DNA from: an uncultured candidate division Zixibacteria bacterium
GTDB lineage: Bacteria > Zixibacteria > MSB-5A5 > GN15 > PGXB01
Length of the DNA stretch: 64,000 bases
Assembly: GCA_937925655.1 (NCBI GenBank)
Contig: CALAMC010000067.1
Coordinates: forward strand, 1-64,000
Direction: 5' to 3'
The notes beneath the pieces were generated by a model. The model worked only from the letters and a program-made list of their open reading frames with translations. It had not been told where the DNA came from and made no database searches. The position numbers and the translations under genes are program-made. Shown piece after piece: positions 27,243 to 36,377 of the stretch (position 1 is its first letter; each line of letters starts with the position of its first letter).

Positions 27243-28817
27243 ATGCAGAAGACTCTCTCAATTTATGGCATGACCAACACCGGCCAGGTAAACTGGAATT
27301 TACCGACGCCCGCCCTTTATGAAGAGGTCATTCGAAACCGCGAGGGATTTGTCGGTCATATGGGGCCTCTGGTGGTACGCACCGGTCATCATACGGGGCG
27401 TTCGCCAAAAGATAAATTTATCGTAAAGGAGCCTTCATCACAGGACAAGATTTGGTGGGGCAAGGAAAATCGGCCTTTTACGCCACAGCAGTTTGATCAC
27501 CTGTATTTTCGGGCGCTGGCTTATTTGCAGGGCAATCAATTATACGTGCAGGACTGCTACGCCGGGGCGGACGATAAATATCGCATGCCGGTCAGAATAA
27601 TAAACGAAACGGCGTGGCATAATTTATTCGCCCGCAATATGTTCATCCGGGCGCAGACGTCCGAAGAGCTGGAAGATTTCGAGCCGCAATTCACGGTATT
27701 ACACATGCCTCATTTTCACGCCGTTCCGGAATTGGACGGAACTAATTCAGAGGCTTTCATCATTCTCAATTTCGCTAAAAAAATGGTTCTGATCGGCGGC
27801 ACCCAGTACGCCGGTGAAATCAAAAAGGCCATTTTTACCGTTATGAATTATTTTTTGCCGCAAAAAAGTGTGCTATCCATGCATTGTTCGGCCAACATGG
27901 GCAATGACGGCGACGTGGCCATCTTTTTCGGCCTGTCAGGGACGGGGAAAACGACTCTATCCACCGACCCGGAACGCCGGCTAATAGGCGATGATGAACA
28001 CGGCTGGAGTGATAACGGTGTCTTTAATTTCGAGGGCGGCTGTTATGCCAAAGTAATCCGCCTGTCGGAAGAAGGCGAACCGGATATTTACGAATGTACG
28101 CGCAAATTCGGAACGATATTGGAAAATGTAGCCATTGATAATAAGACGCGTCGGATCGATCTTGATGATGCCAGTTTGACGGAAAATACTCGGGCGGCCT
28201 ACCCGATTACGCATATCGAAAATATCGTCAGGAAAGGATACGCTGGACATCCGAAGAATATAATATTGCTGACTGCCGATGCCTTCGGGGTCATGCCTCC
28301 CGTCGCAAAGCTTTCTCCGGAGCAAACGCGGAAATATTTTCTGATAGGATATACGGCCAAGTTGGCCGGTACCGAAAAGGGTATAACCGAACCCAAAGCG
28401 GCTTTCAGTCCGTGTTTCGGGGCGCCATTTATGGCGTTGGAACCGGATGTCTATGCCGACCTGCTGGCCGAAAAAATCAGCAAACATCAGGTCGATTGCT
28501 GGCTGGTCAATACAGGCTGGATTAACGGTCCATACGGCACCGGGCAGAGAATAAGTATCGCGTATACCCGTGCCATAATTCGCGCCATACTCAACGGCAG
28601 TCTAACGCGGATTCCGACCATAAAACATGATATATTCGGACTGGATATGCCTGAAAGATGTCCCGATGTTCCGTCTGAAATTCTTAATCCGGTATCGGGC
28701 TGGGTTGATAAACAGGCCTATATGGATCAAGCGACAAAACTTGCCCAGTCCTTTGAAAATGTTTATAATGAGTTTGTGGCCTCGGAAAGCGCAAAAGACT
28801 CCGAAATTCGGAATTAA
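27243..28817 (+). CDS. pckA: Phosphoenolpyruvate carboxykinase (ATP)
   Basis: A 524-residue enzyme converting oxaloacetate and ATP to PEP, ADP and CO2, the entry step of gluconeogenesis. Motifs: RTGHHTGRSPKDKFIV near the N-terminus, MHCSANMG, the P-loop GLSGTGKTTLS, then the metal-binding GDDEHGW and GCYAKV. All are diagnostic of the ATP-dependent class. The start is the ATG at 27243 preceded by GTGGGGGAA; the frame opens 12 codons earlier at a TTG. Followed after 11 bases by a phosphofructokinase gene, so opposing glycolytic and gluconeogenic enzymes share a transcript. Confidence 0.95.
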   Translation: MQKTLSIYGMTNTGQVNWNLPTPALYEEVIRNREGFVGHMGPLVVRTGHHTGRSPKDKFIVKEPSSQDKIWWGKENRPFTPQQFDHLYFRALAYLQGNQLYVQDCYAGADDKYRMPVRIINETAWHNLFARNMFIRAQTSEELEDFEPQFTVLHMPHFHAVPELDGTNSEAFIILNFAKKMVLIGGTQYAGEIKKAIFTVMNYFLPQKSVLSMHCSANMGNDGDVAIFFGLSGTGKTTLSTDPERRLIGDDEHGWSDNGVFNFEGGCYAKVIRLSEEGEPDIYECTRKFGTILENVAIDNKTRRIDLDDASLTENTRAAYPITHIENIVRKGYAGHPKNIILLTADAFGVMPPVAKLSPEQTRKYFLIGYTAKLAGTEKGITEPKAAFSPCFGAPFMALEPDVYADLLAEKISKHQVDCWLVNTGWINGPYGTGQRISIAYTRAIIRAILNGSLTRIPTIKHDIFGLDMPERCPDVPSEILNPVSGWVDKQAYMDQATKLAQSFENVYNEFVASESAKDSEIRN

Positions 28818-28828
28818 ATGAGGAATAT

Positions 28829-29956
28829 ATGGCCGAAAAAATGAAGCTGGGAGTATTGACAGGGGGCGGTGACTGCCCGGGCTTAAATGCCGTTATCCGG
28901 GCCGTAGTCAAAACGGCCATGAACGACTACGATATGGAGGTGGTCGGTTTTCTTGACGGTTATGAGGGATTGGTCGAAAATCGTTACCGGGAGCTTAAGG
29001 CACGAGATGTTTCCGGTATCCTGACTCTCGGCGGCACCATCCTGGGGACATCGAATCGGGCCGATCCATTCAAATATCCTGTCTTGCAGGGCGATGAATA
29101 TGTCTATCTGGATCGCTCCTCGCAGGCCCTGCAGAATTTCGAACGGCTCGGTCTCGACGCCCTGATTGCCATCGGGGGCGACGGCACAATGGCCGCCTCG
29201 AACGGTATGGGCAAGAAAGGACTAAAGGTAATTGGCGTTCCCAAGACGATTGACAATGATCTCAAGGGCACGGACCAAACGTTCGGTTTCGATTCGGCGG
29301 TAGCTTCGGCGGCCGACGCCATCGATAAAGTCCACACCACGGCCCAATCGCATCACCGGGTCATGATCGTCGAAGTCATGGGCCGTTATGCCGGATGGTT
29401 GGCGCTGGCGTCAGGTATAGCGGGTGGCGGCGATATAATACTTATTCCCGAATTGCCGTATCATATCGACGTCATCTGCGATAAAATACGCGAACGCAAT
29501 CGCAAGGGTAAGAATTTCAGTATCATCGTCATCGGGGAAGGGGCCAAGCCCGAAGGCGGGGATATGGTTATCAAGCGGATGATTGCCAACAGCCCGGACA
29601 AGGTCAGGCTGGGGGGGATATCCAATCAGCTGGCGGCGCAAATAGAAGGCATAACCAATATCGAAACCCGTGTGACCATCCTGGGCCATTTGTTACGAGG
29701 TGGCACTCCAACCGCCTTTGATCGCATTCTGGCCAGCCGGTTCGGCGCCGAAGCGGTGCACCTTGCCTACGAAGGCAAATTCGGCCGCATGGTTGCCCTG
29801 AATGGGGCCAATATCGACAGTGTCCCGATTGAAGACGTGGCGGGCAAGATTCGCAAAGTACCGCTGGATTCGAACCTGCTGAAAACGGCAATTTCGCTGG
29901 GGACCAATTTGGGCGTGGAAAAGGTGGAAACGGTCGAAGCGCCGCAAGTCGCATAG
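28829..29956 (+). CDS. pfkA: 6-phosphofructokinase (Gly104/Lys124-type)
   Basis: A 375-residue phosphofructokinase family A enzyme with GGGDCPGLNAVIRAVV at the N-terminus, GGDGTMAAS at the phosphate site, VPKTIDNDL for the catalytic base loop, and MGRYAGWLAL. The combination of Gly after GGD (ATP-enzyme-like) and Lys in PKTIDND (PPi-enzyme-like) places it in the mixed group. Members with this pair, such as the Streptomyces enzyme, use ATP, but the phosphoryl donor cannot be decided from sequence alone. A strong terminator follows at 29981. Confidence 0.88.
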   Translation: MAEKMKLGVLTGGGDCPGLNAVIRAVVKTAMNDYDMEVVGFLDGYEGLVENRYRELKARDVSGILTLGGTILGTSNRADPFKYPVLQGDEYVYLDRSSQALQNFERLGLDALIAIGGDGTMAASNGMGKKGLKVIGVPKTIDNDLKGTDQTFGFDSAVASAADAIDKVHTTAQSHHRVMIVEVMGRYAGWLALASGIAGGGDIILIPELPYHIDVICDKIRERNRKGKNFSIIVIGEGAKPEGGDMVIKRMIANSPDKVRLGGISNQLAAQIEGITNIETRVTILGHLLRGGTPTAFDRILASRFGAEAVHLAYEGKFGRMVALNGANIDSVPIEDVAGKIRKVPLDSNLLKTAISLGTNLGVEKVETVEAPQVA

Positions 29957-29980
29957 AATTTAAGCTAATAATTCAAATTC

Positions 29981-30001
29981 AAGGAGCCATCGGGGCTCCT
30001 T
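29981..30001 (+). terminator. Strong terminator after pfk
   Basis: An 8-bp stem AAGGAGCC/GGCTCCTT with loop ATCGG, followed by an unbroken run of T. Confidence 0.88.
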
Positions 30002-30022
30002 TTTTTTCGCCTCTGCAACCGA

Positions 30023-30051
30023 TTGACATTTCATGCATAAGAATGTATATT
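30023..30051 (+). promoter_or_regulatory. Strong sigma-70-like promoter of the tdh cluster
   Basis: A perfect TTGACA (30023-30028), a 17-base spacer and TATATT (30046-30051) lie just after the pfk terminator and 45 bases before the ATG at 30096. Confidence 0.6.
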
Positions 30052-30095
30052 TTCGACCTTAATGAAGTGAATAATTCATCCAGAAAGGTTCAGCC

Positions 30096-31154
30096 ATGTC
30101 TGAAAAAATGCTGGCGGCCATGAAGATCAAACCGGAAGCCGGCGCCGAGATGAGGGAAGTCGATATTCCCAAACCGGGACCTGATGAAGTTTTGATCCAG
30201 GTTAAGGCGGCCTCGATTTGCGGTACCGATAAACACATTTTGCAATGGGATAAATGGGCTCAATCAAGAATCAAACCGCCGATGATTTTCGGTCACGAAT
30301 GTTGTGGGATAGTCGTGGAGGTCGGCAAAAATGTATCCAGAGTAAAGACGGGTGATTACATCTCGGCCGAAACTCACATTCCTTGCCAGCACTGTTTTCA
30401 ATGCCGCACGGGCAATATGCATTTATGCCGGAACCTGGTTATTCTGGGGGTTGACCGAGACGGGATTTTTGCTGAATACGCCACCATTCCGGAAGTCTGT
30501 TGCTGGAAAAACGACCCCGACCTTCCGATCGAAATTGCATCGGTTCAGGAGCCGTTCGGCAACGCCGTTTACACCGTAATGGAAAGTGAAGTGGCCTCCA
30601 AGCGAATTGCCATTATAGGCGACGGGCCGACCGCCAATTTCGCCTGCGGAGTGGCCCGCGCCTCGGGCGCGGCGGTAATATACAGCCTGGGCATGGTCGA
30701 TTTTAATTTAGGCCTGAACCGGCGTATGGGGGCCGATGTGATTATAAACGTAACCACGGAAAAGAATTATCGGAAGCGCATTATAGACGAAACCAATGGC
30801 GGCGTCGATGCTGTCCTTGACATGGCCGGCAATAAAGCCGCGGTCGAGGATGGTTTTGCAATTTTGCGCCGCACCGGAACCTACACCGCCTTCGGTATTG
30901 CCTCGGCGCCGTTTGAATTCGACATGGCCAACAACGTCGTTTTCAAGGGCGCCAAAATTATCGGCATCAACGGGCGGAAAATGTTCGAGACCTGGTACCA
31001 ACTCAAGAACTTGCTCGATTACAAGAAGGTCGATATCAGCCCCGTAATAACACACCGGTTTCCTTTTGCGGATTTTAAAAAGGCGGCCGATACGGCGATA
31101 TCGCCCGGTGCAAAAGCGGGCAAAGTTGTCCTGCTGATGCCGGACTCACATTGA
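30096..31154 (+). CDS. tdh: L-threonine 3-dehydrogenase (zinc MDR family)
   Basis: A 352-residue enzyme that oxidises threonine to 2-amino-3-ketobutyrate. Catalytic zinc ligands are Cys42 (SICGTDKH) and His67-Glu68 (GHE). The structural zinc site has Cys97, 100, 103 and 111 (CQHCFQC...C). GREMFETW-type and ITHRFPFADF segments near the C-terminus match Tdh rather than general alcohol dehydrogenases. The NAD-binding turn is IGDGPTA rather than the usual GxGPIG, a mild divergence. It heads a cluster with two Kbl-type genes that would cleave its product, supporting the assignment. Confidence 0.87.
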   Translation: MSEKMLAAMKIKPEAGAEMREVDIPKPGPDEVLIQVKAASICGTDKHILQWDKWAQSRIKPPMIFGHECCGIVVEVGKNVSRVKTGDYISAETHIPCQHCFQCRTGNMHLCRNLVILGVDRDGIFAEYATIPEVCCWKNDPDLPIEIASVQEPFGNAVYTVMESEVASKRIAIIGDGPTANFACGVARASGAAVIYSLGMVDFNLGLNRRMGADVIINVTTEKNYRKRIIDETNGGVDAVLDMAGNKAAVEDGFAILRRTGTYTAFGIASAPFEFDMANNVVFKGAKIIGINGRKMFETWYQLKNLLDYKKVDISPVITHRFPFADFKKAADTAISPGAKAGKVVLLMPDSH

Positions 31155-31216
31155 ACGAAAAATAACACCTGGTGCTGGCCATGGCACGGCACTGATAAGA
31201 TGGAAGGATTGAAGTA

Positions 31217-32917
31217 ATGGCCAATCTGGGATCGTATGAAGATCAATTAAAAAGTTTCTCCTGGAAGAAGGCTGAAGAAGAGCTCGGTTACAGGGCCGGC
31301 GATGATATCAACATCGGCGAATATTGCACCGACCGTATCTGCCGGATGGGCAAGAAAGATAAAATAGCCCTTTACTGGGAAGGGTTTGGAAGCGAACCCA
31401 AACAATACACTTTCGACGAAATGCGAATCCTGACCAATTCCATCGGGCACTATCTCCGGAAGCTGGGGCTTCGGGACGGTGACCGCATCTGCATTTTCCT
31501 GGATCGTGTTCCGGAATTATATTTCGGGTTTCTCGGTATCCTGAAAATGGGCGGTATCGCCCAGCCGTTATTCTCCGCCTTCGGTCCGGAATCGCTTATC
31601 ACCCGGCTTGAAGATGCCCGGACGCGGGCCATCATTACGCAGAAAAAGCATCTCCCCAAGGTTCGTAACATCGTAGATGTTCTTCCTGCTCTGGAATTCA
31701 TAATCGTCGTGGATGACGACGGTTCCAAGCCTCTGCGCGCCAAAGAACATGCATTTCATATGGATAAGGAAGAAAGGGTCGATCATTTTGATATCTTTCG
31801 CTCCAAGGCCGAAACACCATCGGTGCTGCATTACACATCTGGTACGACCGGCAAGCCCAAAGGGGCGCAGCATGTCCACTATTCAATAATATCCCAGTAT
31901 ATTACGACCAAATACGTTCTCGACTTGCGGGACGACGATATCTACTGGTGCACGGCCGACCCGGGCTGGGTAACCGGAACGTCGTACGGTATAATCGGGC
32001 CGTGGGTGAACGGTGTCACGCAATGCGTTCTGGATATCGGGTTCAATGCCGAAAACTGGTATAAGTTTATCGAAAAGTACCGGGTAACGGTATGGTATTC
32101 GGCGCCGACGGCCGTGCGCGCTCTCATGAAAGAGGGAGATGAAATAGTCAAGCGATTCGATCTGTCATCACTGCGCCATTTGTGTTGTGTGGGCGAGCCG
32201 TTGAATGCCGAAGCGGTAATTTGGTCGGAACGAGTATTCGGAAAGCCTTTTCACGATACTTTCTGGCAAACCGAAACGGGTTCAATAGTCATATCGAATT
32301 ATCCCAAGATGAAAATTAAACCGGGGTCTATGGGCAAGCCATTCCCGGGGATTACGGCCACCGTATTGGATACGCAAAAATATGAGCCGGTTAAAACCGG
32401 AACGGTCGGGCTGATTGCTTTAAAACCGGGCTGGCCGTCGATGTTTCGCACTTATTGGAATAATGAGGCCACTTATCGGAGCAAATTCAAAAACGGCTGG
32501 TACATTTGCGGTGACCGGGCCAGTATCGATGAAGATGGCTATTACTGGTTTGTCGGGCGAGATGACGATGTTATCAATACGGGCGGGCATTTGGTCGGGC
32601 CGTTTGAAATCGAATCGGCTCTGCTGGAGCACCCGGCCGTGGCCGAATCAGCCGTGGTGGGCAAGCCGGACCCGGTAAATATGGAAGTGGTTAAAGCATT
32701 TATCGCCCTCAAGCCGGGATATCAGGTCTCGAAAGAGCTCAATCTGGAAATTATAAACTTCATTCGGAAAAAACTTTCGCCCCTGGCCATGCCTCAAGAG
32801 ATAGAATTCGTGCCTTCTCTTCCGAAGACAAGGAGCGGCAAGATCATGCGCCGTGTTCTTCGCGCGCAGGAGTGGGGCGAAGAAGTGGGCGATTTGTCAA
32901 CGCTGGAAAATGATTGA
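31217..32917 (+). CDS. Acetate-CoA ligase-like AMP-forming synthetase
   Basis: A 566-residue adenylate-forming enzyme. The P-loop-like HYTSGTTGKPKG, the ADPGWVTGTSYGI block, the hinge/ATP motifs GDRASIDEDGYYWFVGRDDDVI and the C-terminal SGKIMRR with the catalytic Lys are all present. Length and motifs resemble the shorter AcsA-type acetyl-CoA synthetases of Bacillus rather than the 650-residue Acs. The lack of a signal peptide indicates the cytosol. It lies between tdh and an acyl carrier protein gene, so it might load acetate (or another acid) on CoA or on the carrier protein; that is inference. Confidence 0.82.
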   Translation: MANLGSYEDQLKSFSWKKAEEELGYRAGDDINIGEYCTDRICRMGKKDKIALYWEGFGSEPKQYTFDEMRILTNSIGHYLRKLGLRDGDRICIFLDRVPELYFGFLGILKMGGIAQPLFSAFGPESLITRLEDARTRAIITQKKHLPKVRNIVDVLPALEFIIVVDDDGSKPLRAKEHAFHMDKEERVDHFDIFRSKAETPSVLHYTSGTTGKPKGAQHVHYSIISQYITTKYVLDLRDDDIYWCTADPGWVTGTSYGIIGPWVNGVTQCVLDIGFNAENWYKFIEKYRVTVWYSAPTAVRALMKEGDEIVKRFDLSSLRHLCCVGEPLNAEAVIWSERVFGKPFHDTFWQTETGSIVISNYPKMKIKPGSMGKPFPGITATVLDTQKYEPVKTGTVGLIALKPGWPSMFRTYWNNEATYRSKFKNGWYICGDRASIDEDGYYWFVGRDDDVINTGGHLVGPFEIESALLEHPAVAESAVVGKPDPVNMEVVKAFIALKPGYQVSKELNLEIINFIRKKLSPLAMPQEIEFVPSLPKTRSGKIMRRVLRAQEWGEEVGDLSTLEND

Positions 32918-32939
32918 AATTTAATACAGGGAGATGTTT

Positions 32940-33194
32940 ATGTCTGAATTGAAGAAAATTATTCTGGATTATGTCAAAAAGGAATATCTGGAAGAGGGAG
33001 ACGACACGGAAATCACGAACACGACGCCCCTTATTTCGGGGGGCATAGTCGATTCCTTTTCGATGGTATCGTTGAAGCTGTTTCTGGAAGCCAAGTATAA
33101 TATTTCCATCCCGGACGCGAAAGCCACACCCAAGGCTTTTGACTCGGTCGATAACATCGCTAACTTGCTCCAGAAGGAATTTAATATCCAATAG
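32940..33194 (+). CDS. Acyl carrier protein
   Basis: An 84-residue four-helix carrier protein. The phosphopantetheine Ser is in VDSFSM, replacing the usual DSL, within GGIVDSFSMVSLKLFLE. The rest is acidic and ends in the expected helix (VDNIANLLQKEF). The start is the ATG at 32940, seven bases after GGGAG; an ATG at 32934 is too close to the site. It sits 22 bases after the ligase and ten bases before kbl, so it is surely co-transcribed. Not the housekeeping acpP by context; no fab genes are nearby. Confidence 0.85.
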   Translation: MSELKKIILDYVKKEYLEEGDDTEITNTTPLISGGIVDSFSMVSLKLFLEAKYNISIPDAKATPKAFDSVDNIANLLQKEFNIQ

Positions 33195-33204
33195 GTGGTG
33201 ACAT

Positions 33205-34452
33205 ATGGCCTTTAGCGAGAAGGTAAGGGAAGCATATCAGCAGGATCTCGAGAGTATCCGAGAGGGCGGTATTTTCAAAGAGGAGAGGATAATTTGTGCC
33301 CCGCAAAGCTCCGAGATTGAGGTTGAATTTCCGGTTGGTTCCGGCCGGAAGAAAGTCATTAATATGTGCGCCAACAATTACCTCGGTCTGTCGTCACATC
33401 CCGATGTCATTGAAGCGGCGCGGCAGGGACTGGATCACCGCGGCTATGGCATGTCCTCGGTTAGGTTCATTTGCGGGACGCAGGATATACATAAGGAACT
33501 GGAGGCGAAACTTACCCGGTTTCTGGGGACCGAGGATACCATCCTGTTCCCATCGTGCATGGATGCCAACGCCGGCGTTTTCGAGGCGGTTTTGGGGGAA
33601 CAGGACGTGATGATTGCCGATCGACTGGTGCATGCCTCGATTGTTGACGGGATGAGGCTGTGCAAGGCCCAGACGGATAATTATAAACACTCGGATATGG
33701 GTCATCTCGAAGAGAAACTGCAGTTCCATCAGAAAGCCCGGTTCCGTATGATAATCACCGATGGTTCCTTTTCGATGGATGGCGACCTGGCCAAACTCGA
33801 TAAGATTGTGGAGCTGGCTGAAAAATACAATGCCATGGTGTTTCTGGATGATTCCCACGCCACCGGTTTCATTGGTAAAACCGGTCGGGGAACGCATGAG
33901 CATTGCGGCGTCATGGGGAAAATTGACATAATCACGACCACTCTCGGCAAAGCCCTCGGCGGTGCTTCGGGCGGCTGTGTTTCCGGCAGGAAGGAACTGG
34001 TTGAAATGTGCCGTCAGAAAGCGCGGCCATACCTGTTTTCCAATACTATTCCGCCGGTGGTCGTTTCCGGAGCCAATCGGGTGCTTGACATAATCAGCCG
34101 GACAACTGAAAGAAGGGACAAGCTGGAGCGTAACACCGCGTTTTGGAGAAAAGGGTTGACCGATGCCGGTTTTATCATCAAGGAAGGTGAAACGCCGATT
34201 GTCCCGGTTATGCTTTTCAATGCCAAGCTGTCACAGGATATGGCCAAGGCCCTTTATGAAGAGGGTATTTATGCCGTAGGTTTCTTTTTCCCGGTCGTCC
34301 CCAAGGGACAGGCGCGTATCAGGACCCAGCTTTCGGCGTCGCATGAGCAACACCATCTGGAAAAGGCGCTTGACGCCTTTATAAAGGCCGGCCGGAAATT
34401 CGATATTTTGCATAAAACCAAACAGGAAATAGTCGATAAATACGGCCTGTAG
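33205..34452 (+). CDS. kbl: 2-amino-3-ketobutyrate CoA ligase / glycine C-acetyltransferase
   Basis: A 415-residue PLP enzyme of the alpha-oxoamine synthase family. It shares with E. coli Kbl the GIFKEERII N-terminus, CANNYLGLSSHP, VRFICGTQD, DDSHATGF (Asp215, His218), the PLP Lys249 in TTLGKALGGASGG, and FFFPVVPKGQARIR. It would split 2-amino-3-ketobutyrate with CoA into glycine and acetyl-CoA, completing the Tdh pathway. Located directly after an acyl carrier protein gene, so an acyl-ACP thioester substrate should be kept in mind. Terminator follows at 34464. Confidence 0.88.
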   Translation: MAFSEKVREAYQQDLESIREGGIFKEERIICAPQSSEIEVEFPVGSGRKKVINMCANNYLGLSSHPDVIEAARQGLDHRGYGMSSVRFICGTQDIHKELEAKLTRFLGTEDTILFPSCMDANAGVFEAVLGEQDVMIADRLVHASIVDGMRLCKAQTDNYKHSDMGHLEEKLQFHQKARFRMIITDGSFSMDGDLAKLDKIVELAEKYNAMVFLDDSHATGFIGKTGRGTHEHCGVMGKIDIITTTLGKALGGASGGCVSGRKELVEMCRQKARPYLFSNTIPPVVVSGANRVLDIISRTTERRDKLERNTAFWRKGLTDAGFIIKEGETPIVPVMLFNAKLSQDMAKALYEEGIYAVGFFFPVVPKGQARIRTQLSASHEQHHLEKALDAFIKAGRKFDILHKTKQEIVDKYGL

Positions 34453-34463
34453 GTTAAAGACCG

Positions 34464-34490
34464 ATCGGGGCGGCATTCGGCCGCCCCGAT
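34464..34490 (+). terminator. Terminator between the two kbl paralogs
   Basis: A perfect 11-bp GC-rich stem ATCGGGGCGGC/GCCGCCCCGAT with loop ATTCG, followed by TTCACG and a run of eight or more T. Confidence 0.72.
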
Positions 34491-34590
34491 TTCACGTTTT
34501 TTTTGAGAAAAAATCGCTTTCTTTTTTGTCTTCTTTCGCGTAAATACTCCAGAACAAAAAACGCTATTTGTGAATTGGCGGAGGAAATTG

Positions 34591-35835
34591 ATGCCTTACA
34601 ATAGAGCCGGGACTTATTACGGAGAAATATTAAAATCATTGAAGGATGAAGGTCTATTTAAAGAAGAAAGGTATATTTATTCGCCGCAAGCGGCGAGGGT
34701 CCGAATCGAATATCCGAAAGGGGCCGCTCCTACCGAAGTAATAAATCTATGTGCCAATAACTATCTTGGGCTTTCCAGTCACCCCGAAGTTACCAAGGCG
34801 GTCCATGAGGGTCTTGACCGGCGGGGTTACGGTATGTCTTCGGTCCGTTTCATCTGTGGAACGCAGGACATCCACATGGAGTTGGAGGCCAAGTTAAGCA
34901 GATTTCTGGGTACCGACGATACCATTCTGTTTTCATCATGCATGGATGCCAACATGGCCGTTTTCGAGGCCCTGTTCGGTCCCGAAGACGCTCTTATTTG
35001 CGATCAGTTGATACACGCATCGATAATCGACGGTTGCCGTTTATGCAAGGCACAAAGGCACATTTATGGGCACGCCGATATGGCCGCGCTGGAAAAAAAG
35101 TTGAAGGAAACGCAGACGGCGCGATTTCGGGTGATTGTGACCGATGGCGTGTTTTCGATGGATGGTGACCTGGCCAAGCTCGACCAGATTTGCGAATTGG
35201 CCGAAAAATATGATGCTCTGACGTTTGTCGATGACAGCCATGCCACCGGCTTTATCGGTAAGACGGGAAGAGGCACCCACGAGTTTTACGGGGTCATGGA
35301 TAAAATCGATATTATCACAACCACGCTGGGCAAGGCGTTGGGCGGAGCCTCGGGTGGATGTATCAGCGCTCATCAGGAGATGATTGATGTTCTGCGGCAG
35401 AAGGCAAGAACCTATCTGTTCTCGAATTCACTGGCACCGGTGATTGTGGCCGCCGCCAACAAAGTCATGGACCTGATTTCCTCGACCACCGAGCGGCGCG
35501 ACAAACTGGAAGAGTTGACAAAGTATTTTCGGTCGGAGATGACGGCACGGGGGTTCGACATTGTCCCGGGTTTTCATCCTATCGTTCCGATTATGCTGTA
35601 TAATGCAAAACTGGCGCAGGACATCGCCCGGGATTTGTACTATGAGGGCATATACGTCATCGGCTTTTTCTTCCCGGTCGTGCCCCGAGGTGAAGCGCGA
35701 ATACGGGTTCAAATATCGGCGGCCCACGAAAGACATCATCTCCAAAAAGCCATCGATGCCTTCACCAAAGTCGGCGACAAGTATAAAATTCTCGGCAAGT
35801 CGAAAAGCGAGATTATTAAAATGTTCGGCAGCTGA
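34591..35835 (+). CDS. kbl: Second 2-amino-3-ketobutyrate CoA ligase paralog
   Basis: A 414-residue alpha-oxoamine synthase collinear with the gene at 33205 and clearly its duplicate: GLFKEERYI, CANNYLGLSSHP, VRFICGTQD, DDSHATGF, TTLGKALGGASGG and FFFPVVPRGEARIR. All PLP and substrate residues that I can place are kept. The start is the ATG at 34591 with GGAGG six bases upstream. It lies beyond a terminator and may be separately expressed. Either a true second Kbl or an enzyme that has shifted acyl donor or amino acid; sequence alone does not decide. Confidence 0.82.
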   Translation: MPYNRAGTYYGEILKSLKDEGLFKEERYIYSPQAARVRIEYPKGAAPTEVINLCANNYLGLSSHPEVTKAVHEGLDRRGYGMSSVRFICGTQDIHMELEAKLSRFLGTDDTILFSSCMDANMAVFEALFGPEDALICDQLIHASIIDGCRLCKAQRHIYGHADMAALEKKLKETQTARFRVIVTDGVFSMDGDLAKLDQICELAEKYDALTFVDDSHATGFIGKTGRGTHEFYGVMDKIDIITTTLGKALGGASGGCISAHQEMIDVLRQKARTYLFSNSLAPVIVAAANKVMDLISSTTERRDKLEELTKYFRSEMTARGFDIVPGFHPIVPIMLYNAKLAQDIARDLYYEGIYVIGFFFPVVPRGEARIRVQISAAHERHHLQKAIDAFTKVGDKYKILGKSKSEIIKMFGS

Positions 35836-35861
35836 TAGCCGTAGAATTTAAGGTCGGGCTT

Positions 35862-36377
35862 TCAATACCCGGTCTTCATATAATAGTTCAGGTAGTCGCG
35901 ACCCTTTTCGGTCAGTTTATAGTACGTGTGGTTGCGGTGTTTTATCCATTTGTTTTTGGCGATGCCTTTGCGGTACTGCATCATGACGGGCCGCACGCGA
36001 TTCAACAGCCCCATTTCGCGCAGTTTCAGATGGATGTCGAATACGGTTTGTTTCTCAAGATGGTGCATGGCGGCAACTTTAAGTGAGTAATCCACGCCCC
36101 AGTCCATGTGATGCTTTAATATTTTAAAATCAAGTTCGGTCAATTCGGCGAAATCGGATTCCGGTCGGAAATTTTCCGGAGCCAGGATGTCATTCCAATC
36201 CAAGCGAACCAGACGCGCGGGATCGGCTTTCAAGAGACTCGGACAGTCGGTTTTATGAACTTTTAAGACATTGTTAAAGCTGTAATAACCGATTATTTTA
36301 TCTCTTCTCGTCGGCTTGCAGCAATTGGCCAGAGTATATTCTTGCTTGAGATTCATATAATTCTTTAGTGGGGCCAT
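35862..36377 (-). CDS. RelA/SpoT-type zinc-finger (RIS) domain with C-terminal winged-helix-like region
   Basis: A 171-residue protein. Residues about 13-60 match the Cys-rich RIS/zinc-finger domain at the C-terminal end of RelA/SpoT: LANCCKP, then DKIIGYYS, VLKVHKTDCPSL and RLVRLDW, with CC, His and Cys in the expected order. Synthetase, hydrolase and TGS domains are absent. The rest (about 85-171) looks like a winged helix: LDFKILKHHM, YSLKVAAMHH, VFDIHLKLREMGLL and YYKLTEKGRDYL. Start uncertain: the ATG at 36377 overlaps the upstream gene, while ATG 36356 lies nine bases after its stop; neither has a clear site. Role unknown; possibly a regulator. Confidence 0.65.
   Translation of the reverse strand: MAPLKNYMNLKQEYTLANCCKPTRRDKIIGYYSFNNVLKVHKTDCPSLLKADPARLVRLDWNDILAPENFRPESDFAELTELDFKILKHHMDWGVDYSLKVAAMHHLEKQTVFDIHLKLREMGLLNRVRPVMMQYRKGIAKNKWIKHRNHTYYKLTEKGRDYLNYYMKTGY

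Noticed and set aside
31217..35835. Sphingolipid biosynthesis cluster (serine palmitoyltransferase with carrier protein)
   Set aside because: Both alpha-oxoamine synthases carry Kbl-specific segments and lie with tdh, so threonine cleavage is more likely. The carrier protein keeps the idea open only as a hypothesis.
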